From assembly GCA_009760885.1 (NCBI GenBank), contig CM019713.1:6020996-6084995 (forward strand): a stretch of 64,000 bases of DNA. Reading direction: 5' to 3'. Positions 9,457-21,004 of this stretch are shown piece by piece. How positions within the stretch are numbered: position 1 is the stretch's first letter; each line of letters opens with the position of its first letter. The position numbers and the translations under genes are program-made. A model generated the notes under the pieces. It was not told the DNA's origin. It did not search any database and saw only the letters and a list, made by a program, of their open reading frames with translations. This DNA comes from Achatina immaculata. Lineage: Eukaryota > Mollusca > Gastropoda > Stylommatophora > Achatinidae.

Positions 9457-10690
9457 CATTCTCCAAGCAAAGTTTACATAGTAAAGTTTTATCTTAACTA
9501 TAAAAACACACACCTAATAAAAGTCTTGAGCTATCCTTCACCCAATAACAGACGGAATGCCATCTTAAAAGAAATAGAGAACGCATATAACTAGACCTCA
9601 CTTGAGACATCGAATCGAAAGATAACCTCCGTGTTACGAAAACAACATTGTACTGCGTGTACGCGCATGCGCACACACACACACACACACAAGTAAAAGC
9701 GCTGGACAAGTGAGTCAATTTGTACATATTCTCGCTCTCCGTTAAGTCTACTTAAAACTGAGTGCCACTATTCAAGGCCATTACGTTCTCCTGTATTTAC
9801 TGCTATTCACATTTCCTTCACGGTTTAAGAAATGTGGAAAAAAAAATGTAGTCCACCGCTTCACTACACTCCAGGAGCGGTAAATTCATCATATATTTAA
9901 ATAAAGGAAAAAAACAAAAACTGCCCCAAGGACAAGAGCTGGAAAGAAACTGCAAGACTCCTCGTTTATAATTCTCCTTGGACAAACTATTCTTTGATCC
10001 TGACCCGCACAAACGTCTCCAATTTCATCTTCGTTTTCTCCGCAAAGTAGAATTCTTTGTCTCTGATAATTCCTTCCCTAGAGGATGTCAATGAGCTGAC
10101 CTTTATAAAAGAGGGCGTATCGAATATCTGGCCGTGGAATTTGGCTCCCGATTACAGGGATTAAAGACAAAATCGTCGGAGAGACTTGTCTCGAGAAAGG
10201 AGTAGAAGAGAGGATAGAGGGGAAAAAAGGAGCCGTGTTCCTGTTACGTAATGGAGAAAAATTTCTGGGAGTATAATGACTGGGGATAGGAGAGTTCTTC
10301 GTTTAGATGACGGATTATAATTCTCCAAAATCCACCCAAAAAAACAAACAAACTCCCCAGACAGAAATCATGAACTGCCCCTGCTGGAATCCTTCTGAAA
10401 TATAACCCCATGTTGGGAATATAAGTCTGACGGTTTTCTGTCACACAAGAGTGGGAAGGCCGGATATAATGTAGTATCGTCCTGCTAGTATTCTGTTGGA
10501 GCCCAAGCGTTTCTTCAATCCAGAGACGATATATCGATCTACGAGAGTTGTAAACGAGAATGAAAGACTCTCAGTGTGTATGACACTAAAACATATAAAG
10601 AATACCATATTAGCGCTCATAATTTACCTTTTACCTTTCATATTAGTACTCATATTTCTTTTTTCTTTTGACGAGCTCCATGCTACAGAA
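9457..10690. other. No recognised gene
   Basis: Includes a (CA)n run (about 9671-9690) next to CGCGCATGCGC. The rest is ordinary AT-rich DNA. Open frames up to 144 codons (10496-10930) have no domain I can name, and the last part of that frame runs into the 38-bp minisatellite. Confidence 0.4.
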
Positions 10691-11431
10691 CAGAGGTTCT
10701 CAACTTTTATATTTCTTTTTGTCCCATGCACACCTTTCACCTTGTGTCAGAATATGCCATTTCCCTCGCCTTTCCAAGATAGTGTGGCACGAAAGTTGCG
10801 TTGTACTTTGAAGAAATATCAATATTCCAAGAGCACGAGTCTGTCACTTTGTGATTCCAGCCAGGACCTCCAAGAAAAATGTCATTCTGTGATCCTAGTC
10901 AAGGCCTCCAAGAGAAATGTCAATCTGTGATCCCAGTCAGGGGCTCCAAGAGAAATGCCATTCTGTGATCCTAGTCAGGGCTTCCAAGAGAAATGTCATT
11001 TTGTGATCCCAGTCAGGGTCTCCAAGAGTAATGTCAATCTGTGATCCCAGTCAGGACCTCCAAGAGAAATGTCAATCTGTGATCCTAGCCAAGGCATCCA
11101 AGAGAAATGTCAGTCTGTGATCCCAATCAGGGCCTCCAAGAGAAATGTCAGTCTGTGATCCTAGTCAAAGCCTCCAAGAGAAATGTCAATCTGTGATCCC
11201 ACCAATCAGGGCCTGCAAGAGAAATGTTTCTAATTTTTTGTAAGCCTATACAACCCCCCCCCCCCTCCCAAATCCCAACCCCGGCTTATTATTTCATCCA
11301 CTCTAGACCTTTGCAGGCCTTCGGGCCCACCTTTAAAACAGGAAAATTTATCCAAGGGCCAGGAGCAGTGCACTAACTCACCCCCTCAATGGATGTGGTA
11401 CCAGCCCCCTTCCTGCTTGAGAATACCTGCT
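10691..11431. mobile_element. Possible hAT-type element carrying a minisatellite
   Basis: The left edge CAGAGGTTCTCAACTTTTAT (10691) and right edge CTTGAGAATACCTGCT (about 11416-11431) form imperfect inverted termini of the hAT type. No transposase is seen. The interior is largely occupied by the 38-bp array and a poly-C tract near 11258. The right edge is weak. Confidence 0.35.
10842..11228. repeat. 38-bp minisatellite, about 10 units
   Basis: Units of CTGTGATCCCAGTCAGGGCC then TCCAAGAGAAATGTCAAT, with transitions scattered between units. The last unit carries a 4-bp insertion (CCCACCAATCAGG). Confidence 0.9.
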
Positions 11432-11678
11432 TTGAAGGCATGTAAGGTATACAATATGAAAGCGCACTTTCCTTGGCATACTTTATGTTATAGTCTAAAA
11501 TAGAGGATTCTTTGTAATAAATGCAAGAGTCTTTTGATCTGTTCCACGCTGTGGAGACAAATGAACCATACTTTTGTTATAACACATTGTTCCATTTGAT
11601 GTGTTCCACGATATAGAGACATTTATAACATAATTCCCTTGATCTGTTCCATGTTATTTAGATAAATAGTAAATATTA

Positions 11679-11900
11679 TTTCTTCTTCTTCTTCTTCTTC
11701 GTCTCTGTTAACGTTGATGTTGGTCGTCTGAAATATGGCATTAAGTCACATTTATGTGCCTTTTGGCGCAACACATCCCACTTCGGCCCGATACAATTTT
11801 AAGACCTGCGTTCGTCTAACCACTGCCATCCCTATTCACTTGACCATTCTACTTTTCTGTTCCCAGTGGCAGCACTGTGAGGTAGAAAAGGGTCTTGGTC
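11679..11900 (-). mobile_element. SINE-like repeat with (GAA)n tail
   Basis: On the minus strand CTACCTCACAGTGCTGCCAC resembles the body shared by the SINEs at 55140 and 58985 (CTACCTCACAATGCTACAGT). A tRNA-like TGGCAGTGGTTAGACGAACG follows, and the element ends in (GAA)n (TTC on the plus strand, 11679-11702). The order is unusual and the similarity short. Confidence 0.4.
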
Positions 11901-12339
11901 AGCTGTAGTTCTCCAATCCTAACGCAAGAAATCAGATATGGGGTCGCTGACCATTCTTTCATTCATCTTTAGTACCGCGGAGGTTTTCTCTCCGCCTACC
12001 CCCGAACCCCCAATACCATATTGTCCAATCTTTTGTGTTTCTGATCACTTCATATATATATATATATGTGAATGACAGGACTCTGTTAACTATATGATTT
12101 ATGGATGTAGTAATGGTCTAAGAACAGAGTTTAGAAGACCAATGAACTCTAGCGTGAAGAACAACAACAACTTTATACACTCCCAAATCTACAACTGAAA
12201 TCTTCCTGACTCTTTATTTAATGTAAATACCACAAATTCTTCATGCCCTCTATACTTCAGCAAATTTTTTTCCCCCCTCAAGCTTCAAATAAATTTCTTT
12301 ATCTAAAATCGCCTACTTTTAGGAAATTAAAATTCTAAC
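11901..12339. other. No recognised feature
   Basis: AT-rich, with a short (TA)n at about 12052-12067. Confidence 0.4.
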
Positions 12340-12359
12340 TCTCTCTTTCTCTCTTTCTC

Positions 12360-12420
<61 letters not shown>

Positions 12421-12432
12421 TTCTCTCTCTCT
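12340..12432. repeat. (TC)n/(TCTG)n microsatellite
   Basis: A compound CT and TCTG tract directly at the 3' boundary of the minus-strand LINE fragment at 12433. Confidence 0.95.
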
Positions 12433-12630
12433 GGTCCATACCAATCAGGAGTTGGTCGTCATTGATTTCCACAAACCATCTATCCTTTGCTCTGTGTTCT
12501 GGACTGTGCTCTGTGCAACCCTTTTAGGCCATTAGTATCTTATTTCTTTGTCTTCCTCCTCCATTTTTTCCCCGTTATCATTAGGTGTTCCAGTTCGACT
12601 CTTCTTAAAACATATCCTACAAATCTGGAA
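12433..12630 (-). mobile_element. LINE C-terminal fragment (subfamily shared with 18866 and 60661)
   Basis: The boundary sequence CTGGTCCATACCAATCAGGA recurs at 18872 (CTGGTCCACGCCAATCAGGC), next to another (TC)n tract. Upstream on the minus strand the segment 12540-12625 decodes in broken frames as RFVGYVLRR...LEHLMITGK. It matches the relic at 60720-60765 (GHVLRTGKLKHLVTAGKL). This is the basic C-terminal LINE module, decayed. Confidence 0.6.
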
Positions 12631-13355
12631 TAAAACACACTCGGCTATTACCTTTTTTTTTAAATTTTAAATGAAACATGGCGACACGGCCGGTCATACA
12701 ATTTTGATGAAAGGGAACCGTCTGTTTTGTACTAGACTTCATTCGCACAGGAGTCCAGGACACACGCTTGCGCATACACATACACACACAGACACGTATA
12801 CACAAGCTTAATAACCCCCAAATCTAAAATCTAAACAAAGAATAAACTGGTAGTTCTGATGAGTAAAATGAAATGTAGTAGAGAGTTCATGTTCTCTTTT
12901 ACATTTTTATTACAAATTCCCGGCAAAATATTTTTTTTTTCTTTTTCTTTTTTTTTTCTTTGAACATTGATTGCTCCAGTCTCCTCGAGGGTCGTGAAAT
13001 TTTAAATTCGCGATTATGGATTTTTATTTTGATGAGTAAAATAATCACGACCAGCTGCTTGCAGTTTTACTTCAGCGTTTGATGTATCAAAATGGATGTT
13101 GTAATAAATTTATCATTCGAGAAATTGCTAGTCACATTAGAAAACGTGGATACCGTATTCGCTTTGATGTGAATTTTATGACATGTATGTGTGTGTGTTG
13201 AGTGAATTTATTTAGCTGCGTGGAAAGACAGAAATAGGGGAAACGGAGTTGGGGGTTAGATAGATAGAAAGGGAGAGATAAGAAACAGGGAGAGAAAGAG
13301 AGAAAGGGGGGTCACTGGTAAATTTATGCAGACAGAAAAAGTTAATTAAACGGTA
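12631..13355. other. No recognised gene
   Basis: AT-rich sequence with a T-rich run at 12920-12960. From 13200 it becomes purine-rich, leading into the GACA tract. Confidence 0.4.
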
Positions 13356-13815
<460 letters not shown>

Positions 13816-14589
13816 CAAAGCACTTTAGTTTATACAGGATATAAAGTAACTGTTACAAATCAGTTACAACCAACCTGTAATGGAGTGGTTGGCGCATAAA
13901 GATAATGAGAACTGAAATAAATGAAAAAAAGAGGAAACGACATCTTTCAGCAATAGTTTAAGCAATGAGAATAAAGTGGCGGGATGATGTCCAGAATGTT
14001 TGCATTAGAGATTTACAATGCCAGGCTGTGAATCTATCCACGTCTCAGGCGTAAATGCATCCGCTGTTTAAATCTTTGTTATTCGCAGTTTATACTGCGA
14101 GCCGCTGTCATCCACGTAGGCAGTTTCAACCCATTGTTTAAAATATACTACCTTCCGCATTGTAACGGCTATTGTTAACTTACATCTAATCCATTATAAA
14201 TTCAATCACTTAATTCATGCAGCGGCGTGCGGGAAGGATCTGAACTCCTTTCATCTTGTGTAGCTAATTAAGATTTGTATGCCACGATCAATTCGGTCTG
14301 TGGGGGGAAAAAAATCTGTAAATAACGAGGTATTGTAGCCCCAGTTTTACAACCGCCATTTTGATTAGGAAGGCTTGGATTTAGTTTTACACTATTTACT
14401 GTATAACCTAGTTTTCAAACTGAATCTACGGTACCTCAGTCCAGCAAAATGTATTTTTTTTTTAATCAAAGGAATGAAACGGAGAATAAAACGGAAAATG
14501 TGTTCGACTTGATTAACGATAGCCATTTTTTAATAGTACAATAAAATAACTTAGAAAAGCCAGCGAGAAACGAACGATAATGAACACGC
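13816..14589. other. No recognised feature
   Basis: AT-rich single-copy-looking DNA; no domain or repeat recognised. Confidence 0.4.
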
Positions 14590-14850
14590 TACGGGGGAGA
14601 CAATCTATGTTCATTGGCTGTATAATGAGAGGAGGAGGAGTCGAAAATATAGTGACAACAGCGAAAATGGGAGGCAGAAAAAGAAGAGGCACTCCAAGAG
14701 AGAAGATCTTAGATGGCTTTAACAAAATGGTATGAGAGAAGCACAACAACAGAACTGATGGATACCATGAAAGATCGGAAACTGTGGAGAGACATTGTCG
14801 CTGACGCCTCCAAGGATGACATATGATGATGATGATGATGATGATGATGA
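14590..14850 (+). mobile_element. LINE C-terminal fragment with (GAT)n tail
   Basis: The plus strand reads FIGCIMRGGGVENIVTTAKM, then RKRRGTPREKILDGFNKMV and a frameshifted remainder (TDGYHERSETVERH). It ends with TGACATATGATGATGATG... (14815-14850). The G-REG-E--TTGK--G-R-RGR-REK-LDG pattern is the usual C-terminus of this LINE family. Other copies are at 17390, 18985, 32945, 39060, 44985 and 60230. The trinucleotide run is the element's own tail. Confidence 0.75.
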
Positions 14851-15985
14851 TTGATACCAAGATAAGACTAAAAAATACATGGTATAATACTCATCTTTTC
14901 CACAGGCTGGACTTTAAAAAGTCTGGAAGGCTTAAAAAAGCAAATCTTTTTTTTCCCTGCAACTTTTTAAAAAAATACTGGAAAAAAGTATCGCCCGCCT
15001 ACAGCTTTCAATCTTCGTAAAGGTTAACTCCATATTCCCATCACTTACTAACACTTCCAGGTAAAGCGCCCTCTTTCACGATCGTAACACCTCGTGCCAT
15101 GCACCCACTTTCAACCGGTGTGACAAAAGCAGGCCAGGAATTAAACATAAGCCCAATTTATCTGTTACACGAAGCCTGCACTCTGGGCTCATCTTTTGTT
15201 AATCTTTTGTAAACCTTTGAACAATCCATTGCTAGCATCCAATAAGTGAATTGGTGGTTTCCCCACCAGAAAATGAGCCAGAAGAGAAAAGGGAAATGGA
15301 TAACAGATGAATGAGAGATGGAGAAACTGAGAAGCATAGCACATCCAAATCAGTAATCCGGATTAATATCCCATACCCGATCCTGCTTTTATCACTATTT
15401 TTCTTTAATATTGTTTCATTTCTTCTTTGATATTTACATCTTTTTCTTTTAATCTCCACGTGGCCTATTTCATATGTAATGTTATCACTTTGCCTTGGAG
15501 ATTGGATTCAACCGGTTCCTTGAACTGGAAATGAGAATGGATTTTCGCGAAGTTCGCCTCACGCAGTGGCTCGCCGATGATACTGAAAGAAAAAAAAATT
15601 CGATTTCGTGATTGTCGTTTTAAAAAGAAAGAGAAACGGGGGAAAAATGACATTAAAAACACCACAGACAAATTCACGCACACACTCACACACATACTCA
15701 CATCTAACCATTGATGAGTTTGCGCTATGTAAATACAGAGTTCCTGTTTGGTTCGTCTGCCAGCAATCCTCCCTCGTGTGTTAGTGCTCTCAACTTACCT
15801 TTGTTCCGCATTTTATTTATGAATGAGCACTCACGTGAATCGGTTTTAAAAATGGTTGAAATTCCACACCTGCATTGTCAGAGATATATTCACAAGGGTC
15901 CAAGCGAAGTTTTGAAAAGTAGGTCACGAATATACTTCACGTTATTGTGTAGATTTACAACTGTGTTAGAAAGGTTACGAAAAAA
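14851..15985. other. No recognised gene
   Basis: AT-rich. Open frames of 65-116 codons (the longest 15711-16061) lack recognisable domains, and the longest ends inside the TTC repeat and LINE relic. Confidence 0.4.
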
Positions 15986-15987
15986 AT

Positions 15988-16445
15988 ACCCACCTTCTTC
16001 TTCTTCTTCTTCTTCTTCTTCCTTAGCTTTCCGAGCCATCAAGGCTCATTGCTGCAGATAAAGTTCGCCTCCATTCTTCCTATTTCTAATCCTCTCTCTC
16101 TCTCCAGTAGGTGACTCCAATGTCCTGTATCCTCTTCTATGTTGTCTCTCCATCATTGTCTTGATCTACCTCTTAGTTCTTGGTTCATTCATCTTTTGTA
16201 TATACATCATATTTTATTTGTCTGTTCTTTTCCCATTCTTTCTACATGACCCAACCAGAGTATACTCTGTTCACTTCCAAGAAGTTTTTTTAATCCACTG
16301 TAGTGTAAATAAGCTGTTAATTTAGTCCCTTATCTAGCTCACGGTTTCCCTGCTTTTGGTATCCTTTTTTGGGGGGGCTCAAAGATTCTTCCTAGAATCT
16401 TGTTCTCAAAGACCCGCAATTGTTGTTCATCTTTGCTTTGAGAAA
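15988..16445 (-). mobile_element. LINE C-terminal fragment with (GAA)n tail
   Basis: The minus strand reads, with several stops and shifts, EQQLRVFENKILGRIFEP near 16430, then RVYSGWVM, then GVTYWRERE and WRRTLSAAMSLDGSES. It ends at a (GAA)n run (TTC on plus, 15988-16022). The L-VFE-KILRRI-GP and WRR-L patterns belong to LINE RT C-termini. A second copy of the same family is at 51180. Confidence 0.65.
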
Positions 16446-16612
16446 AAATGTAACTATTAATTAATGATTTGTAATCATGTGTAAATTGTAATTAATAAAA
16501 TCATATTTTTATGGATCGGGTAATTATTTAAGAAAAACGGGAGTATATAAAAATGTGACTTTACTAATCATAAATAGTTCGGTGTAATATTTTTATACTT
16601 GGAAATTCTTTA
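16446..16612. other. AT-rich spacer
   Basis: Poly-A/T rich sequence; nothing recognised. Confidence 0.4.
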
Positions 16613-16768
16613 CACGAAGATCACATGAGAAGGGCGTAAGCAAAGAGTATCACGAAGATTACCTGACAAAGGCGTAAGCAAAGAGTATCACGAAGATTAC
16701 CTGACAAAGGCGTAAGCAAAGAGTATCACGAAGATTTTCCGACAAAGGCGTAGGCAAAGAGTATCACA
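16613..16768. repeat. 38-bp minisatellite, 4 units
   Basis: Units of CACGAAGATTACCTGACAAA then GGCGTAAGCAAAGAGTAT. The outer units are the most diverged and the middle two nearly identical. It is unrelated to the 38-bp array at 10842. Confidence 0.95.
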
Positions 16769-17389
16769 TTTTAAAACTGTTTTAAACCACACACAGATTA
16801 GTTTTCCCCATCAATTTCACAGTTTCCCGTCAGCCATGAGCTTCTGTCTACTTAATTAGTTCCGTGTTTTTCTAATTATTTAAAAAGTGATACGGCAGTC
16901 TCCCTGGAAGAAATTTTTTTTAAAAAAGAGACGAAATGAAACGGAAAAGACGCCTCATTAGCCTACTTGCACTTAATATGGAAATTAATAAGGTCAAAGG
17001 TGACTTCCGTGACAAGAGTACCAATACAAAATGGTGTTTGTGGAAAGACGCTATTGATTAATTTTCCGATAAAAATAAAAATTTTTTTTAAAAAAGGGCA
17101 AATGTCGCATATGATATTTCAACCAATTTGGCATTCTTCAAACAGCATCACAAGGTCATGTGCATGCACATGGATATAGCAAATCATTGCCCCCACCCTT
17201 CACCCCCCGAATTCACGCCCTCATGTCACATGCAAACATAAGTAACTAATGAAGTTAGCAAGTGAAAATGTGTGCCACAGATTTAGATGATATAAAGAGA
17301 GGCTGTCTAAGAATCATAACAGCAGCGAATAGCAGTTACAGGAGGCGTTCATTCATGCGTACCGAGGTAGAAAGTATTTTTGTTTTCTT
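16769..17389. other. No recognised gene
   Basis: AT-rich with several A/T homopolymers. The 70-73 codon open frames are without recognisable domains. Confidence 0.4.
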
Positions 17390-17910
17390 TCTCCTTGATG
17401 AAATGATGGAAGATGTATCATCGAAGTTAAAAAAAAAAAAAAGAAAAGAATTGCGCAAGCCAAGATCTTCTTTAAAAAGCTGAAATACATACAATAATCT
17501 ATGAGAATCAAGAAGAGAGTGCAGCTGTGTTACACCGAACCAGTCCTGTTCTATAGATGCGAAGCGTGAACGGTCAGTAAGGAGATACAGAGAAAGCTAG
17601 AATCAGCTGAAATGTGGCTGTTAAGAAGAATGCTGAAGATACCATGGACAGCGAGAAAATCGAAGGAGAAAATTCTGAAAGGCTAACAAGGAAACTAATG
17701 ATGAAGATCAGAACACGACAAACCAAACTTGTGGGAGGCATGTTTGGAGGAGAGGCGGGCTAGAGAACCTAATGACAACAGGGAAGATCGAAGGTAGAAG
17801 AGACAGAGGTAGACAGTTTGGCATCCTGTCACAGGAAATGCTTAGTGACAAGCCTGCTGAGATACACAAGGGATCGAGGGTTATGGAAATACATGGTATG
17901 AGAGAGAGAA

Positions 17911-17943
<33 letters not shown>
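17390..17943 (+). mobile_element. LINE RT C-terminal region with (GA)n tail
   Basis: The plus strand reads DGRCIIEVKK (interrupted by an expanded A-run at 17430), RIAQAKIFFKKLKYIQ, LCYTEPVLFYRCEA, ESAEMWLLRRMLKIPWTARK, LENLMTTGKIEGRRDRGRQF and a degraded end. It then passes into GAGAGAGAAAGAGAG (17899-17943). The order DG-C--EI--RI--AK, Y-EPVLLYGCE, AEMW-LRRMLRIPWTA and TTGKI-G-R-RGR is that of the post-palm RT segment of this LINE family. Many stops make it a relic. Confidence 0.8.
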
Positions 17944-18028
17944 AATGACCGCACTGATCTGAACAGATACAAAACGCGTTATTTACTTTATACAACGTTT
18001 CTTTTTTCCCTTCAGGAGAAGGATAACA

Positions 18029-18530
18029 TATAACAAACAGCACTGAACAAAACAGATAACAAACAGCACTGAACAAAACAGATAACAAACAGCACTGAAC
18101 AAAACAGATAACAAACAGCACTGAACAAAACAGATAACAAACAGCACTGAACAAAACAGATAACAAACAGCACTGAACAAAACAGATAACAAACAGCACT
18201 GAACAAAACAGATAACAAACAGCACTGAACAAAACAGATAACAAACAGCACTGAACAAAACAGATAACAAACAGCACTGAACAAAACAGATAACAAACAG
18301 CACTGAACAAAACAGATAACAAACAGCACTGAACAAAATAGATAACAAACAGCACTGAACAAAACAGATAACAAACAGCACTGAACAAAACAGATAACAA
18401 ACAGCACTGAACAAAACAGATAACAAACAGCACTGAACAAAACAGATAACAAACAGCACCGAACAAAACAGATAACAAACAGCACCGAACAAAACAGATA
18501 ACAAACAGCACTGAACAAAACAGATAACTA
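18029..18530. repeat. 26-bp minisatellite, about 19 units
   Basis: Near-perfect units of AACAAACAGCACTGAACAAA then ACAGAT. Rare variants are one T at about 18340 and an ACCGAAC variant in two adjacent units (about 18457 and 18483), showing local spread. The minus strand is open in all three frames, so the 287-, 184- and 168-codon frames (VLFVICFVQCCLLS repeats) are artefacts. Confidence 0.97.
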
Positions 18531-18806
18531 AACGCATTTGTTACTCCACACGGAAAATGGACGATCTTCAAGTTAAAAGCTCACTGACCAGTAAATTACA
18601 GGTATGGATTAAGATCGATAAGATGACGTCCTGACTTGGAGACAGGGGCGAAGACAGAATTAGATCTCACAGAGGAAGGACCAAAGAGAATGAAGCGTAA
18701 TAAAAGGCAAAGAGGGACTGACAGAACAGATATGATGAAAGGTAATAAATAAAACAAAATCGCAGCCAGATAGGTCTCATGTCCATATTCGTTGCTTTTG
18801 TTAGAA

Positions 18807-18807
18807 A

Positions 18808-18839
<32 letters not shown>

Positions 18840-18960
18840 CTCTCACTCACTCTCACCCTCTTTATCTCCCTGGTCCACGCCAATCAGGCGTTAGTAGTCA
18901 CTGATTTCCTCAACCATCAGTTGATCTCTTTCTAAGAGGTGTGTGATGGACTGTGTAATT
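18807..18960 (-). mobile_element. LINE 3' fragment abutting (AG)n
   Basis: The (TC)n tract at 18807-18845 is followed by CCCTGGTCCACGCCAATCAG and about 80 bp of sequence homologous to the 3' end of the relic at 12433. In element orientation the LINE 3' end therefore precedes (AG)n. It lies head-to-head with the plus-strand LINE beginning near 18985. Confidence 0.55.
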
Positions 18961-18984
18961 TCTAAGCAATCCAAGAGATACGCT

Positions 18985-19415
18985 TGTGTAAGTCTTCAAA
19001 CCTATTTTGCTTTACGTATCTGAATCGTGGACTTTGGCAGGAAAAGAGTAAATCATTGGAGGCAACAGAAATGTATGTCCTGAAAAGAATACCGAGGATC
19101 TCTTGGACAGCCAAGATAAATAACGAGAGCAGTGTTTGAGGCAAGCTAATGAAAAACCATGTATAATAACTAAGATAAGGAAAAGGCAATCGCCATTATC
19201 GAGGGGATGTGATGAGAACAGCGACGCTGGAAAACATCACAACAAAGGGGCAAAACTGAAGGCAGGAAAGACAGAGGGGACAGATTGTTAGATGTCTTGA
19301 CACTGTGGTATGGAAGGAAATCAGCATCAGAGTTGCTTAGAAATGTTAAGGACCGAGAATTAAGGACCACAAACCTTCCCGGCATGGCACATGATGGTGA
19401 TGATACTGATGATGT
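18985..19415 (+). mobile_element. Decayed LINE C-terminal region with GAT-rich tail
   Basis: The plus strand decodes KVFKPILLYVSESWTL, then LKRIPRISWTAKI, then ENITTKGQN-R-DRGDRLLDVLT. It ends at CACATGATGGTGATGATACT (19387-19406). These are the Y--PVLLYG-ESW, RRMLRISWTAKI and TTGK--G-R-RGR motifs of the GAT-tailed LINE family. Frames are broken throughout. Confidence 0.65.
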
Positions 19416-19484
19416 AGCATTCAAAATTTCTACTATCAGATTAAAAAAAAAATTTTTGGACCGGAAAAAAAAATGTATATAGAA

Positions 19485-19691
19485 ATGTTCAGCGCGTCTC
19501 TAATTTTTCTACACAGTTCCCTCATTCACTTCAGTCTGTCATTTTGTTGCGTATGTCTGTTATCTCCCTTGGCTGTTGCATCACCAGACGTCGCTCTAGA
19601 TACGGAAACGCTCAGGCAAATTATCGAAATTCTGATCACAGGAGCGAACATAATATTATCTTCTATGAATAAGGGGACCGGGGACATATAA
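19485..19691 (+). CDS. Weak candidate small secreted-peptide-like frame
   Basis: From the Met at 19485 the frame gives a hydrophobic N-terminus (MFSASLIFLHSSLIHF then LSFCCVCLLSPLAVAS) that looks like a signal peptide with an AVAS cleavage-like end. An amphipathic segment follows (LRQIIEILITGANIILSS) and then a stop at 19689. The total is about 68 residues. I recognise no family. It lies 70 bp after a LINE relic with no visible promoter or polyadenylation signal, so it could easily be chance. Confidence 0.15.
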   Translation: MFSASLIFLHSSLIHFSLSFCCVCLLSPLAVASPDVALDTETLRQIIEILITGANIILSSMNKGTGDI

Positions 19692-20734
19692 ATATATCGT
19701 TAAACGTGTATAATGGCAGAAAAACGGGCTGTAATAAAAGATTCAGCCGACGTCCCTGCTATGAGGAGACGGGGAGAGGAGTAGCCCACGTTGAAGGGAA
19801 TGCAAGTAACAACTTGATTAAGTAAATCGAGTCTCTCAGAATCCATGGGAACGCCCTTTTATATGTCCTGGTTCTTTACTGCGACATTTATTTCTCCGTT
19901 TTCTGTTGACTTGTTGTCAGAGACGCACAGAATACCAAATTCTAAGTATTCGGTCCAATCTTATTTCGCGGAAGACCGAAAACAAGTTCCAATACTAAAA
20001 GCAGATTCATGACAACAAAACCACACGCTGACGGCACGGCTATCAAAGTAATGTTGTAAATATTATTAGAAATTTATCACTTATTTATCATTTAATTAAA
20101 CATTTTGTTTTATGCAGTATTTCACTCATTTAAGCTATTGTAGAGATATACATTACTAACTGCACATTAGTGCTTAAATATTTAACTCTCTCCCTAGATT
20201 AAGTCTGGCTGAAATATCATTTGCAATGCCATTTATGGGGCAATCCAAGAGAGGAACATCAGTTTAATATTTGAAATTTTATGATTTGAACTGGTTTTTA
20301 AAATGCGAATATTCGGATTCCATGACTATTCTGATGAAAAAGAATTCGATTTGAACATTCGGTACAGCCCTGCGTACTTCACATATCTTCAATAATTTAA
20401 GTTATAACCGTCTCATACTACAATCCGACAAAAATAAATTTATAACCAAATCAAGAGTAATTGTTTCATTCGTTTTCAACGTCTGAACTTTTCAAAGCAA
20501 GCCTGTCTAAAATCCACGTCATATATCATTGTGGCCACTGAGTGGATACCTTGACTTGTCGTGTCTCCTTCCTCATCTACTTTTCGGTGCTGAGGGAGCA
20601 AACAGATGTCTTGACAGGGCTCTGCGATTTGCTTTACATAATAGGATATTTAATGCTTCTGTCATTTTCTCTCTCTCTCTCTCTCTCTCTCTTATTCTTA
20701 TTCTCTCTCTCCAATTCAGTTAATTGGTTATTCT
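19692..20734. other. No recognised gene
   Basis: AT-rich. A (TC)n run lies at 20668-20712. Open frames of 64 codons through it are repeat-driven. Confidence 0.4.
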
Positions 20735-20963
20735 GAATAGTAATGAAATTTTTGTTTGGTAGATAGTCATTTATATGTTTATGTAGTTAGTCATTTTGCA
20801 TGTACGTAGTTATTTTATTGTTAATTATGTTTGTTATATGAGCAACATATTTGTAGAATGTCTGGAACAGAATGAAAGTTGTATGATAAAGGGCAGAATG
20901 TCAGACGGGCCTGCGTGCCCAATTCTTAATCCTTTTCAAATAAAGCTCAATCAATCAATCAAT

Positions 20964-20968
<5 letters not shown>
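20735..20968 (+). mobile_element. Retroelement 3' end, copy 2 of the AATAAAG family
   Basis: Contains GTTGTATGATAAAGGGCAGA, CCTGCGTGCCCAAT and AATAAAG (20939-20945). This matches the 3' ends of the elements at 480 and 47403. The tail is (TCAA)n followed by (TC)n. Its upstream part (GTAGATAGTCATTTATA, about 20760) also matches the copy running off the window at 63890. The upstream part differs from that of copies 1 and 3, so this may be a SINE sharing the LINE tail. Confidence 0.75.

Positions 20969-21001
<33 letters not shown>
20969..21001. repeat. (TC)n shared by two tail-to-tail retroelements
   Basis: A (TC)n tract that is the 3' tail of the plus-strand element ending at 20968. Read as (GA)n, it is also adjacent to the 3' end of the minus-strand LINE starting at 21003. 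Confidence 0.85.

Positions 21002-21002
<1 letters not shown>

Positions 21003-21004
<2 letters not shown>

Noticed and set aside
9080..9497. 127-128 codon opposing frames
   Set aside because: 27-bp minisatellite artefact.
17708..18571. 287-codon minus-strand open frame with Cys/Phe/Leu repeats
   Set aside because: It lies on a 26-bp minisatellite that is open in all three minus frames; no non-repeat domain.
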